54,572 nucleotides of DNA from an uncultured Eubacteriales bacterium (GTDB lineage Bacteria; Bacillota; Clostridia; Oscillospirales; Butyricicoccaceae), in assembly GCA_910585875.1 (NCBI GenBank), contig CAJUIK010000006.1, forward strand, positions 1-54,572. Reading direction: 5' to 3'. Shown piece by piece: positions 1 through 8,307 of this stretch. The position numbers were made by a program, and so were the translations under genes. Below the pieces are notes generated by a model, which saw only the letters and a program-made list of their open reading frames with translations, had not been told where the DNA came from and did not search any database. The first letter of the stretch is position 1. Every line of letters begins with the position of its first letter.

Positions 1-1878
1 GCCCTGTATACCGCCCGGGCCATGCAGCTGGGGCCCGCCGCCGCCACCCTGCAAAGCCCTTCCCTGACTTTCCGGGACGCCGACGACGTGGCCAGCCAGA
101 ACCGCTCGGCAGTCTATCTGCTGGCCAAATTCAAAGTGGTAGAGGGCATGGAAAACAATGAATTCCAGCCCAAGGGCCCCGTCACGCGGGCCCAAGTGGC
201 CGCCATCCTGTCCCGAGCTATGGATTACATGGAGGGCAACGGCCTGGAAGCGGAATTTGCCGACTACACCTCTTATCCCTTTCAGTCGGGAACCGTGGTC
301 GAATGCCAGGCCGACGGGGAATCCTATCTGCTGACCCTGCGGGACGCCAAGGGCGAAACCGAAAAAATCCGGATCCCCTCCAAAACCCCCTTCTACCAGG
401 ACGGCGCCAAAATCAGCCCCTCTGAGGCCGCCGCCGGCGGTTTTGCCCGGGTGCGCTGCCAGCCGGGCAGCAGCGCCGCGCCGGAATCCGTGACCATCCT
501 CTCCAACCCCCAGGCCAATCTGGGCACAGTGGAAAAAATCTCCGCCAACCAGATTGTCGTCAAAGACAGCAGCGGCGAAAACCAGACCTTTATCATCGAC
601 CGGTTCACCCAAGTGCTGGCGGGCAGCCAGCTGGGGGATCGGACGGCGATCGACCCGGAGGCCGGTTACCGCGCCGCTTCCTGCACCAGCGACGGCATGG
701 GACGCCTGCTTTCCCTGCGCCTCACCGGCGGCGGCGCCGAACAGACCGGTTTGATTGTGGATGTGGATGGCGACAGCCTGTTAGTCAACAGCGTTTCCGG
801 CGTCATCTCCCGCTATCAGATCCCCGATTCGGCGGAAATTTTAGTCAACGGCGCGGCGGCTTCCCTGTCTGAGACGCACAAGGGCCGCTGGGTTTCCCTG
901 CGGGTTTCCCATGACGACGGCAAAGTGACCAGCGTGGATGTGGACGCCCGATCCCAGTACCTCCAAGCCGTCTATGACAGCGCCGTCAGCTACGAAGGCG
1001 CCAACGCCCTGCGGGTTACCGGCGTGAGCGACAACCGAACGGCTACCTATCGGCTGGCCCAAGGCTGCCGCATCGTCAACCAAGGCAAGGAGACGACCTA
1101 TCAAAACATCCCCAAGGGCAGTTTGCTGACCATGAAGCTGACAGATAACCGCATCACAGAGCTCTATGCCGAAACCGGCGATTACACCGCCTCCGGCGCT
1201 TTGGCCGGCCTGGAATTTGGCGAAACCATCGTGCTGGAAGTCAAGGACGACCAGGGCGGCGTCTCCATCTTCAGCCTGAACCCGAACCGGCTGCCTGCCG
1301 TGCGCCGAGACGGCAAAACCAGCTCCATCGACCGGCTGACCAGCGCGGATTCGCTGACGGTGACGGTTTCCGCCGGCAAGCCCACGCTGATTGAAGCCAA
1401 AACCAAGAGCCAGGCCGTCTCCGGCAAAGTGGAGCGCGTCTCCTTTGATTCTTCCGGCAACCTGCTGTATCTGACGGACAAAAACGGCGAAACAACCCCT
1501 TACACCCTGGCTTCCGGCGTCAGCGTCGTCAGCGGCAGCTCGAAAATCGACCTGTCCGACGCGGTGGGCGGCTCCGTTACCTTGACGGTGGTCAACGGCC
1601 TGGTCACCGAAGTCAAACTCACCGGCGGGACACCTGCCACCGGCGAGCTGCTGGGCTCTGTTTTATTCGTCAATGTCTCCGACAAGGTGATTTTGCTGGA
1701 GACCGACAGCGCCCGGGTGGACAACCGGGTTTCCGTCTCCGCCCCCGCCGGCGCCAAAATCATGCGAGTCAACGGCGTCAGCCTGACGCTGGACAACATC
1801 CAGCCCGGCGACCAGCTGCAAGTCTTCGGCGCTTACAAAGGCGATGAATTTATCGCCGCCATGATCCTGGTCAAATAA
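1..1878 (+). CDS. SLH-domain surface protein, 5' end outside the window
   Basis: The reading frame is already open at base 1, so the N-terminus, probably with a signal peptide and further SLH repeats, is missing. The visible 625 residues begin with an S-layer-homology repeat (about residues 20-75) ending in the typical VTRAQVAAILSRAM. SLH repeats anchor proteins non-covalently to cell-wall polymers. The rest (about residues 90-625) is rich in Thr, Ser, Val and short glycine turns and looks like repeated beta-strand domains; I recognise no catalytic motif. The frame closes with TAA just before a strong terminator shared with the convergent gene. It is probably a structural or adhesive cell-surface protein; the role of the C-terminal part is unknown. 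Confidence 0.8.
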   Translation, partial: ALYTARAMQLGPAAATLQSPSLTFRDADDVASQNRSAVYLLAKFKVVEGMENNEFQPKGPVTRAQVAAILSRAMDYMEGNGLEAEFADYTSYPFQSGTVVECQADGESYLLTLRDAKGETEKIRIPSKTPFYQDGAKISPSEAAAGGFARVRCQPGSSAAPESVTILSNPQANLGTVEKISANQIVVKDSSGENQTFIIDRFTQVLAGSQLGDRTAIDPEAGYRAASCTSDGMGRLLSLRLTGGGAEQTGLIVDVDGDSLLVNSVSGVISRYQIPDSAEILVNGAAASLSETHKGRWVSLRVSHDDGKVTSVDVDARSQYLQAVYDSAVSYEGANALRVTGVSDNRTATYRLAQGCRIVNQGKETTYQNIPKGSLLTMKLTDNRITELYAETGDYTASGALAGLEFGETIVLEVKDDQGGVSIFSLNPNRLPAVRRDGKTSSIDRLTSADSLTVTVSAGKPTLIEAKTKSQAVSGKVERVSFDSSGNLLYLTDKNGETTPYTLASGVSVVSGSSKIDLSDAVGGSVTLTVVNGLVTEVKLTGGTPATGELLGSVLFVNVSDKVILLETDSARVDNRVSVSAPAGAKIMRVNGVSLTLDNIQPGDQLQVFGAYKGDEFIAAMILVK

Positions 1879-1926
1879 CCCGCTAACTCCAGCAAGCCTT
1901 GATTCCAGCCCGGGAAATACAAAAAT

Positions 1927-1972
1927 CCCGCGGACCAGCCTGATAAAACAGGCTGGTCCGCGGGTATTTTTT
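1927..1972. terminator. Bidirectional intrinsic terminator
   Basis: A perfect 16-bp stem (arms 1927-1942 and 1949-1964, loop ATAAAA) is followed by TATTTTTT on the plus strand and preceded by AAAAA, giving a U-run on the minus strand too. It lies between two convergent genes ending at 1878 and 1997. Confidence 0.9.
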
Positions 1973-1996
1973 GCCAAAAAGTCGGCTTTCGCTCGG

Positions 1997-3187
1997 TTAT
2001 TCGGCGTAATTGTCAAAATAGCCCTGCACCAGCACAATGGGAGTTCCCTTGTCGCCGCTGCCGGAAGTCAGGTCGCAGAGGGAGCCGATCAGGTCGGTGA
2101 GCCGCCGGGGCGTCGTGCCCTGGGAAACCATCTGGCCGGTCAAATCCTCCCCCTTGTTGCGGATATACTCGGAAATGGCGTCTTTCAGCTCCTGGCCCTG
2201 CAAATGGGCGAATTCGTTGTCCGCCAGATATTTCAGCTTGACTTCGTTGGGCTGGCCCTCCAGCCCGCTGGTGTAGGCCGGAGAGACCACCGGGTCGGCC
2301 AGCTCCCAAATTTTCCCTACCGGATCCTTGAACGCGCCGTCGCCATAGACCATTACTTCCACTTTTTTGCCTGTGCGCTCCAGAATCCCCTTCTGGATGG
2401 CCTCCACCACAGCGCCGCAATTTCGGGGGAACAGCTTGACGGATTCTTCCGTAGCCTTATTGGAGCCCAGCAGGCCGTATTGCTCGTTGCAGCCGCTGCC
2501 GTCCACCGGCTGGCTGAGAATCTCGTCCAGGCAGTAAACCTTTTCCGCCCCAGCCTTTTGCAGCAGCCGTTTGCTGCGGGCCCGGGTGTGGATATCGCAG
2601 CACAGCACGTTCTTGGTATAATCCAAAATCGCCCGGCAGTCGTTGGCCAAAACGGCCTCTGCCTGGCAGCCGCAGCTCTCGATGATTTCTTTGTAATAGG
2701 CGATGTAGTCCACGCCGGTAAAGGTGTGCCGCGCCGAGCCAAACAGCTCCCGGAACTGCTCCTCGGCCAGCACGTCCGCCCAAGGGTTGACTCCCTTTTC
2801 GTCCAACGCGTCCAGGCTGACGATGTGATTGCCCACTTCGTCGGAAGGATAGCTGAGCATCAACACAATTTTCTCCGCGCCTTTGGCGATGCCCTTCAGG
2901 CACATGGCAAACCGATTGCGGCTCAGGATGGGAAACACCACCCCCAGCGTTCCGCCGCCGAATTTTTGCCGGACGTCCTTGGCGATCTGTTCCGTGGTGG
3001 CGTAATTGCCCTGAGCCCGGGCCACCACCGCCTCTGTGACGGCGACGACGTCTTTCTCCCGGATTTCAAAGCCGTCGCTCTGGGCGGCGGCCAGCACGCT
3101 GTCCACCACAATCCGGCTGATATCGTCTCCCTGGCGGATAATCGGGGCCCGAACGCCCCGGGAAACAGTTCCCACTAATCTTTCCAC
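1997..3187 (-). CDS. Coenzyme F420-0:L-glutamate ligase (CofE-like) family protein
   Basis: A 396-residue protein that I recognise as a CofE/FbiB-like ligase family member, which adds glutamate to a lactyl-phosphate acceptor in F420-making organisms. Visible support is the N-terminal GVRAPIIRQGDDI stretch and acidic/Gly-rich segments such as VYGDGAFKDPVGKIWE in the second half. The start is GTG at 3187, with GGGAG nine bases upstream; an ATG closer to that site is out of frame. Clostridia of this type generally do not make F420, and no other F420 gene is visible here, so the real substrate is unknown. It is monocistronic between terminators. Family membership is fairly secure; function is not. 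Confidence 0.7.
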   Translation of the reverse strand: MERLVGTVSRGVRAPIIRQGDDISRIVVDSVLAAAQSDGFEIREKDVVAVTEAVVARAQGNYATTEQIAKDVRQKFGGGTLGVVFPILSRNRFAMCLKGIAKGAEKIVLMLSYPSDEVGNHIVSLDALDEKGVNPWADVLAEEQFRELFGSARHTFTGVDYIAYYKEIIESCGCQAEAVLANDCRAILDYTKNVLCCDIHTRARSKRLLQKAGAEKVYCLDEILSQPVDGSGCNEQYGLLGSNKATEESVKLFPRNCGAVVEAIQKGILERTGKKVEVMVYGDGAFKDPVGKIWELADPVVSPAYTSGLEGQPNEVKLKYLADNEFAHLQGQELKDAISEYIRNKGEDLTGQMVSQGTTPRRLTDLIGSLCDLTSGSGDKGTPIVLVQGYFDNYAE

Positions 3188-3352
3188 AGTTTCATACTCC
3201 CTTTATCTTTCTATTCCCGGTCTGCCCGGTTGTAGCCGTTTTTTATAAGGCCGGCCGTCGGCCTTACAACCCCATTATACAGGAGAAACCGCCGGGAAAA
3301 AACTATTTTTTTCGCCGGCGGGCAAAATTCCCTCTTTTTTGTGCAGAGCAAA

Positions 3353-3380
3353 GGCCCCGCCCCGCCAAAGGGACAGGGCC
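3353..3380 (-). terminator. Weak terminator-like hairpin after the phospholipase C-like gene
   Basis: An 11-bp GC stem (arms 3353-3363 and 3370-3380) that pairs fully only on the minus strand, where two positions become G-U pairs. It is followed there by a short TTT. It lies downstream of the minus-strand gene ending at 3437. Confidence 0.4.
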
Positions 3381-3436
3381 TGAGCCCATATATCAAAAAA
3401 GAAGAAAAAAGGGGAAACAACTGTTCAAAACCCGCC

Positions 3437-3955
3437 TCAGCCCGCCGCGCCCCGCAAGGCCATGACGCAGCCCTTGACGACGGCCTCCGCCTCCTGGCGG
3501 TGGCTGCGCCGGCGGCTGGCGAACTCCTGCTGATCCTGCAAAAAACGGCTCATCGCCTGGTCCCCCGCCGGATAAGAGCACGTCAGCGCCAGCCGCTGGG
3601 CTTGGCCCAGGCTGCGCTTCAGCTGCCGGCATTGGCGCGCTTCGTAAAGGACGTGCTGCCGGCGGGTGTATTGGCTCCGGCTGATATGGGGCTGGCAAAA
3701 ACTATCCGCCGCAAAATGGCAGATCATGCCCAACCGGAAGCTGCGGCGCCACCGGCCTCGGGGCGTCTTCGTCCGATAACGAAGGGTCTGGCAGGCCGCT
3801 TCCGCCACGTCGTGATATCCGGTTTCCGTCCGCTTCAGGATATCGGGAAACACGCTGCCCAGGGCAAAAGCCAGGGGATTGAGCCGGTCGTCAAAACGCC
3901 GCTCCATCACCTGCCGCACCCGACTGGCGATGCGGATATGGGGAATCATCAGCAT
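3437..3955 (-). CDS. Small zinc-dependent phospholipase C-like protein
   Basis: A 172-residue protein resembling the zinc-dependent phospholipase C / S1-P1 nuclease fold. Evidence is an N-terminal MLMIPHIRIASRV (an early His near the mature end), GSVFPDIL (Asp ligand), GYHDVAE and LGMICHFAADSFCQPH, giving the His/Asp pattern expected for metal binding. The start at 3955 is set by AGGAGGTGA ten bases upstream; a longer frame from 4009 has no such site. No signal peptide is visible, unlike secreted toxin members, so this is probably one of the short intracellular or membrane-associated homologues common in Clostridia. Substrate unknown; lipid hydrolysis is inferred from the family only. Confidence 0.6.
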   Translation of the reverse strand: MLMIPHIRIASRVRQVMERRFDDRLNPLAFALGSVFPDILKRTETGYHDVAEAACQTLRYRTKTPRGRWRRSFRLGMICHFAADSFCQPHISRSQYTRRQHVLYEARQCRQLKRSLGQAQRLALTCSYPAGDQAMSRFLQDQQEFASRRRSHRQEAEAVVKGCVMALRGAAG

Positions 3956-4065
3956 AAGAGGAAAATCACCTCCTGTCTGGAAAACGCCTTTATTGTAGCA
4001 GATCAACATGACGGGTTCGTGATCGTTTTATGAAAAATTCAAAAATCTTTCCCGCCCATACAAAA

Positions 4066-4138
4066 CGCAGGGCTTTCGCCCTGCGCCCTGTCATTTAAAC
4101 GATGGAGGTCTGAGAGAACAGGCGCTCATTCCTGTTCT
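4066..4138 (-). other. Two hairpins in a gene-free stretch (possible small RNA or attenuator)
   Basis: The region between the minus-strand gene starting at 3955 and the plus-strand promoter at 4286 has no convincing coding frame. On the minus strand it contains an 8-bp hairpin (arms 4115-4122 and 4131-4138) followed by a second 8-bp hairpin with a TTTC/GAAA loop (4066-4085) and then TTTT. This order, hairpin, spacer, terminator-like hairpin, would fit a short RNA or a leader attenuator for the gene at 3955. There is no conserved sequence I can match to a known riboswitch. Confidence 0.25.
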
Positions 4139-4285
4139 GCCGCTGATAACAAAATACCACGGATTGCGCAAGATGTCCAATCGTTTTTCCCTATCCGCTC
4201 CAAACCCTTTATCGATATTCCTCGTCCCTCTCCTTTTTGTTTGTGGAAAATTCACAAAATACCCTTTGAAAACCTGGAAAAACAG

Positions 4286-4314
4286 TTGAATTTTGCCCGA
4301 ACGGCGTGTATGAT
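4286..4314 (+). promoter_or_regulatory. Sigma-A-type promoter for the M20 triplet
   Basis: TTGAAT (4286-4291) and TATGAT (4309-4314) are separated by 17 bases, about 155 bases before the first amidohydrolase start at 4470. Confidence 0.65.
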
Positions 4315-4469
4315 AAAAGTAATGCGCGGAGCCGTCGGCGCGGCCCATCTGCGGCGCGCTTTGCCGCGGAGTCCGGCCGAAGTCCATTGCAAATTGTTTG
4401 AACTGCGCCGGCCGCAGAACAAACCAACCGGCGGAGAACCCTCCGCCCATAGGAAAAGGAGAGATTGCC

Positions 4470-5648
4470 ATGAACGCTTTTCAGGAAGCCCGCAGGCTGG
4501 AGGAACAGATTGTCCAGTGGCGCAGGCAAATCCACCGCCATCCCGAGGTGGGCCAGGCTCTGACCCAAACCGCCGGCTTGGTGCGGAGCAAGCTGGAGGA
4601 ATGGGGAGTGGAATATCGGGAAGTCATCCCAAACGCCTTTATGGCTTACATCGGCCCCAAGGGCGGCAAAAGCGTCCTGCTGCGGGCGGATATGGACGCT
4701 CTGCCCATGGACGAGCAGACCGGCTTGCCCTTCGCTTCGGAATGCCCCGGCGCCATGCACTCCTGCGGCCACGACACCCATACCGCCATGTTGCTGGGCG
4801 CCGCCAAGATTCTAAAAGACCATGAGAGCGAACTGACCGGCCAGGCTATCTTGATGTTCCAGCCTGATGAGGAAGGCCTCACCGGCGCCCGGGATATGAT
4901 CGCCGCCGGCTGCCTGAAAGACCCCAAGCCGGATCGGGCCGTAGCCATTCACATCTCGGCGGACGCGCTGAAAACCGGCCAGCTCTCCATTCGCAGCGGC
5001 GTCTGCATGGCCTCCAGCGACGGCTTTCGCATCCGGCTCCACGGCAAGGGCGGCCACGGCGCCTCGCCGGAGGACAGTATCAGCCCGGTTTACGCCGGCG
5101 TCAAGCTCATCGGCGCTTTTGCGGATATCGCCCGCTACGAGCTGGACCCCCAGCAGCCCGCCGTCGTCAATATCTGCGCGATCCACACGGGCTCTACGTA
5201 CAATATCATCCCCAACGACTGCGAGATCATGGGCACGGTCCGCACCTTCAATGAGAAGCAGCGGGCCCGGCTCCTGGAGCGGCTGCAACAGGCCATGAAC
5301 CAAGTCGCCGCTCTGTATCGCTGCACAGCCGAATGGCATATCGGCCAGAGCGCCCCCAGCACCCACAGCGACGAGCAGTTCAGCGCCCGTCTGCATCAGC
5401 TGCTGTCCCGGGATCTGCCGGAAATCGACTTGATTCCCCTGCAAAAGACCCGGGGCATGGGGAGCGAGGATTTCTCTTTCGTCACCCAGCAGGTCCCTTC
5501 GGCTATGGTTTCTTTGGGCAGCACCAGTCCCCAGGGCCAAGCCTACCCCATGCACCATCCCAAGGTGGTGTTCGATGAAAAGACCTTTGTCTATGGAACC
5601 GCCGCTTATGTGCAGATCGCCCTGTCCTATTTTGCGGACGAAGAATAA
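4470..5648 (+). CDS. M20D amidohydrolase 1 of 3 (N-acyl amino acid / hippurate hydrolase type)
   Basis: A cytoplasmic 392-residue metallo-amidohydrolase of the HipO/AmaA/YxeP group, which removes an acyl group from an N-acylated amino acid or small conjugate. Visible signatures are WRRQIHRHPEVG near the N-terminus, the metal-binding MDALPMDE and SCGHDTH, the catalytic FQPDEEG, the dimerisation-domain KGGHGASPED and the C-terminal MHHPK. The start at 4470 follows AGGAGAG; it is the first of three tandem paralogues (gap 40 bases), probably one operon from the promoter at 4286. No signal peptide is seen, so substrates must be imported. Which acyl group is cut cannot be read from sequence. Confidence 0.85.
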   Translation: MNAFQEARRLEEQIVQWRRQIHRHPEVGQALTQTAGLVRSKLEEWGVEYREVIPNAFMAYIGPKGGKSVLLRADMDALPMDEQTGLPFASECPGAMHSCGHDTHTAMLLGAAKILKDHESELTGQAILMFQPDEEGLTGARDMIAAGCLKDPKPDRAVAIHISADALKTGQLSIRSGVCMASSDGFRIRLHGKGGHGASPEDSISPVYAGVKLIGAFADIARYELDPQQPAVVNICAIHTGSTYNIIPNDCEIMGTVRTFNEKQRARLLERLQQAMNQVAALYRCTAEWHIGQSAPSTHSDEQFSARLHQLLSRDLPEIDLIPLQKTRGMGSEDFSFVTQQVPSAMVSLGSTSPQGQAYPMHHPKVVFDEKTFVYGTAAYVQIALSYFADEE

Positions 5649-5688
5649 ACCGACAACCATCTAATAATCATAAAGGAGCGCGAACAAC

Positions 5689-6858
5689 ATGAATTTGCTG
5701 CAAGAAGCTCAGGCCATCCAGGAGCAGATCGTCTCCTGGCGCCGCTATTTCCACCAGAACCCGGAGCTGGGTCTGGAACTGCCCCTCACCGCTGCCAAAG
5801 TCAAAGAGGAGCTGGACAAGATGAACGTCCGCTATCGGGACTGCGGCCAAAGCGGCGTGGCGGCCTATATCGGCAAAGAAGGGGGCAAGAGCATCCTGCT
5901 GCGGGGCGATATGGACGCCCTGCCGCTGACAGAGGACACCGGCCTGCCCTACGCCTCCCAGCGCCCCGGAAAAATGCACGCCTGCGGCCACGATACCCAC
6001 GCCGCCATGCTGCTGGGCGCGGCCATGCTGCTGAAGGACCATGAGAGCGAACTGAACGGCCTGGCGATCCTGATGTTCCAGCCCGGCGAAGAAGTGCTGG
6101 CCGGCGCAAAATCCATGATTGACGACGGCTTGCTGGAAAACCCCAAGCCGGATCACGCGGTGGCCATCCATATCGCCGGAGACCCGTTGAAAACCGGCCA
6201 GCTCAAGATGGGCCGGGGCGTGGTTTCCGCCTCCAGCGACAGCATCCGGGTGATACTGCACGGCAAGGGCGGCCACGGCGCCTCCCCCCAAAACAGCGTC
6301 AACCCCATTTTCGCCGCCGCCAAGATTGTGGAAGCCTTTACCGATATCGGCCGCTATGAAGTGGATCCCCAGCAGGCCACGGTTATCAACACCTGCTATA
6401 TCCACTCGGGCACCACCTATAACATCATCCCCAACGACTGCGAGCTGAAAGTGACAGTGCGCACTTTCAACGAGGAAATCCGGGCCCGGATTTTGGAGCG
6501 GATGCAGCAGGCTGTGGAAAAAATCGCCGACCTCTACCGCTGCACAGCCGAGTTTTACAACGATTTCGGCACGCCCAGCAACTACAGCGAGGAGCAGTTT
6601 GCCGATTGGCTCCACGGCGCCCTGGTCAAAGACCTGGAAGGCGTGCAGATTCTGCCGCTGGACGACGCCCGCATGATGGGCAGCGAAGATTTTGCCTATG
6701 TTTCCCGTCAGGTGTCCTCCTGCTCCATGAGCCTGGGCGCCGGGGCGGAGCACATCCCCCATTTCCCCGCCCATCATCCCAAGGTGCAGTTTGACGAAGC
6801 CGCGTTCCCCTATGGCGCCGCCGTTTACGCCCAGTGCGCCCTGTCCTATCTGAAATAA
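5689..6858 (+). CDS. M20D amidohydrolase 2 of 3
   Basis: A 389-residue paralogue of the preceding enzyme. The same metal and catalytic motifs are present (ACGHDTH, FQPGEEV, KGGHGASPQNS, HHPK), but the residue after the catalytic EE is Val rather than Gly and the N-terminal motif reads MDALPLTED instead of MDALPMDE, so substrate preference may differ. A clear AGGAG site lies ten bases before the ATG. It sits 40 bases after copy 1 and 16 bases before copy 3. Retention of three diverged but intact copies suggests different acyl-amino-acid substrates rather than simple dosage; this is inference. Confidence 0.85.
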   Translation: MNLLQEAQAIQEQIVSWRRYFHQNPELGLELPLTAAKVKEELDKMNVRYRDCGQSGVAAYIGKEGGKSILLRGDMDALPLTEDTGLPYASQRPGKMHACGHDTHAAMLLGAAMLLKDHESELNGLAILMFQPGEEVLAGAKSMIDDGLLENPKPDHAVAIHIAGDPLKTGQLKMGRGVVSASSDSIRVILHGKGGHGASPQNSVNPIFAAAKIVEAFTDIGRYEVDPQQATVINTCYIHSGTTYNIIPNDCELKVTVRTFNEEIRARILERMQQAVEKIADLYRCTAEFYNDFGTPSNYSEEQFADWLHGALVKDLEGVQILPLDDARMMGSEDFAYVSRQVSSCSMSLGAGAEHIPHFPAHHPKVQFDEAAFPYGAAVYAQCALSYLK

Positions 6859-6874
6859 AAGGAGCCTGATTGCC

Positions 6875-8056
6875 ATGATGTATCAAGAAGCAAAAGCAAT
6901 GGAACAGCAGCTGCTGGATTGGCGGCGGCGGCTCCACCAGCATCCCGAGCTGGGCAAACGCCTGCCCCAGACCACAGACCTGGTAAAGGGCGCGCTGGAC
7001 CAGCTGGGAATCCAATGGGAAGAGATCTGCCCCTGCGGCATTGTGGGCGTTATCGGCAAGCCGGAGGGCAAGCGCATCCTGCTGCGGGCGGATATGGACG
7101 CCCTGCCTATGGACGAACTCACCGGCCTGCCCTTTGCCTCGGAATGTCCCGGCGCTATGCACTCCTGCGGCCACGACTGCCATACCTCCATGCTGCTGAC
7201 AGCCGCCGCCCTGCTGAAAAAACACGAAGCTGAGCTGAACGGCCAAGTCATCCTGATGTTCCAGCCCGACGAAGAGGGCACAGACGGCGGCGGCGCTCGG
7301 GTCATGGTGGAAGCGGGCCTGCTGGAAAAATACAAGCCTGACGCCGCCATGATGGCCCATATGGCCTCCAACATTGTGAAAACCAACCAGATCGCCCTGA
7401 AAGCCGGCCCGGCCAGCGCCTCCAGCGACCGGTTTGTGGTCAATCTCCACGGCAAGGGGGGCCACGGCGCCCGGCCCCATCATTCGGTGAATCCCATCAC
7501 CTGCGCCATCAAGATTGCCGAAGCCTTTGCGGATATCGGCCGTTATGAAGTGGACGTGCAGGAGCCCACGGCTCTGTCCATCTGTACCTTCCATGCGGGC
7601 ACGGCCAGCAATATCATCCCGGAGGAATGTTCCTTCTCCGGCACCCTGCGGACCTTCAACGAAGAGGCCCGGCAGTTCACCATCAGCCGGATGAAGGCGG
7701 CGGCCCAGTCCATTGCAGACGCCTATCGCTGCCAGCTGGATATGCAAATGCCTCTGGGCGTGCCCCCGCTGATCAACGACCCCGAACTGAGCCGCCAGAT
7801 GCATCAATGGTTGTCCGAAACCATCGGCCAAGAGGGCGTAGATATTCCCCCTATGGTCCAGGCCAAGAGCATGGGCAGCGAGGATTTCTCCTTCATCAGC
7901 TCCCGCATCCCCTCCTGCTCCATCTCCGTGGGCAGCACCAGCTGCCAGTACCAGGTCTATCCCCTGCACCACCCCAAGATCATCTTCGACGAGCAGGGCC
8001 TGGCCGCCGGCGCCGCTGCCTATGCCCAAGCCGCCTATTGCTTCCTGACCCGATAA
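6875..8056 (+). CDS. M20D amidohydrolase 3 of 3
   Basis: A 393-residue third paralogue with intact motifs: MDALPMDELTG, SCGHDCH, FQPDEEGTDGGG, KGGHGARPHHS and LHHPK. It carries a two-residue Gly insertion after the catalytic EE and Arg in place of Ser in the KGGHGA motif compared with its neighbours. Two adjacent ATG codons (6875 and 6878) both follow AGGAG at a workable distance; I use the first. The gene ends 90 bases before an intrinsic terminator that closes the operon. Like its neighbours it has no export signal. Confidence 0.85.
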   Translation: MMYQEAKAMEQQLLDWRRRLHQHPELGKRLPQTTDLVKGALDQLGIQWEEICPCGIVGVIGKPEGKRILLRADMDALPMDELTGLPFASECPGAMHSCGHDCHTSMLLTAAALLKKHEAELNGQVILMFQPDEEGTDGGGARVMVEAGLLEKYKPDAAMMAHMASNIVKTNQIALKAGPASASSDRFVVNLHGKGGHGARPHHSVNPITCAIKIAEAFADIGRYEVDVQEPTALSICTFHAGTASNIIPEECSFSGTLRTFNEEARQFTISRMKAAAQSIADAYRCQLDMQMPLGVPPLINDPELSRQMHQWLSETIGQEGVDIPPMVQAKSMGSEDFSFISSRIPSCSISVGSTSCQYQVYPLHHPKIIFDEQGLAAGAAAYAQAAYCFLTR

Positions 8057-8148
8057 ACCCCGGCAAGCTCCGGGAGGCATACGACAAAGCTGAACGCTGT
8101 GTCAGCCTCAGGCAATGGCGCCATCGGCCCGGGTTGTAACAGAAAAAA

Positions 8149-8192
8149 CCGCGCTGTCCCTTGGAATTGCCAAGGTCAGCGCGGCTTTTTTT
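8149..8192 (+). terminator. Intrinsic terminator of the M20 triplet
   Basis: CCGCGCTG pairs with CAGCGCGG and an inner CCTTGG/CCAAGG adds to the stem (8149-8184), followed by CTTTTTTT. AAAAAA on the left side may let it act on both strands. Confidence 0.8.
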
Positions 8193-8262
8193 ATGTTTAT
8201 GAATGCCATCGCCCAAGGCCGGTTGATGAACCAGCCCCGTAGTACGCCCGTCGGCACCCGCC

Positions 8263-8307
8263 GACCTAAAAGAGGGTGGGATAGGGCTCGCAGCCGGTTT
8301 CTTTGTG
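8263..8307. repeat. Near-identical 3'-end segment shared by the two paralogues
   Basis: This 45-base segment, covering the last codons and stop of paralogue A plus a few bases beyond, recurs with about two differences at 9566-9610 at the end of paralogue B. The adjoining coding DNA is much more diverged, so the ends look recently homogenised or strongly constrained. Confidence 0.7.

Noticed and set aside
2204..3178. Long plus-strand frame of 324 codons
   Set aside because: Antisense shadow of the CofE-like gene; no ribosome site and atypical amino-acid composition. Similar long antisense frames over the amidohydrolases, mal, glmE, glmL and the SLH genes are rejected for the same reason and reflect the high GC content.
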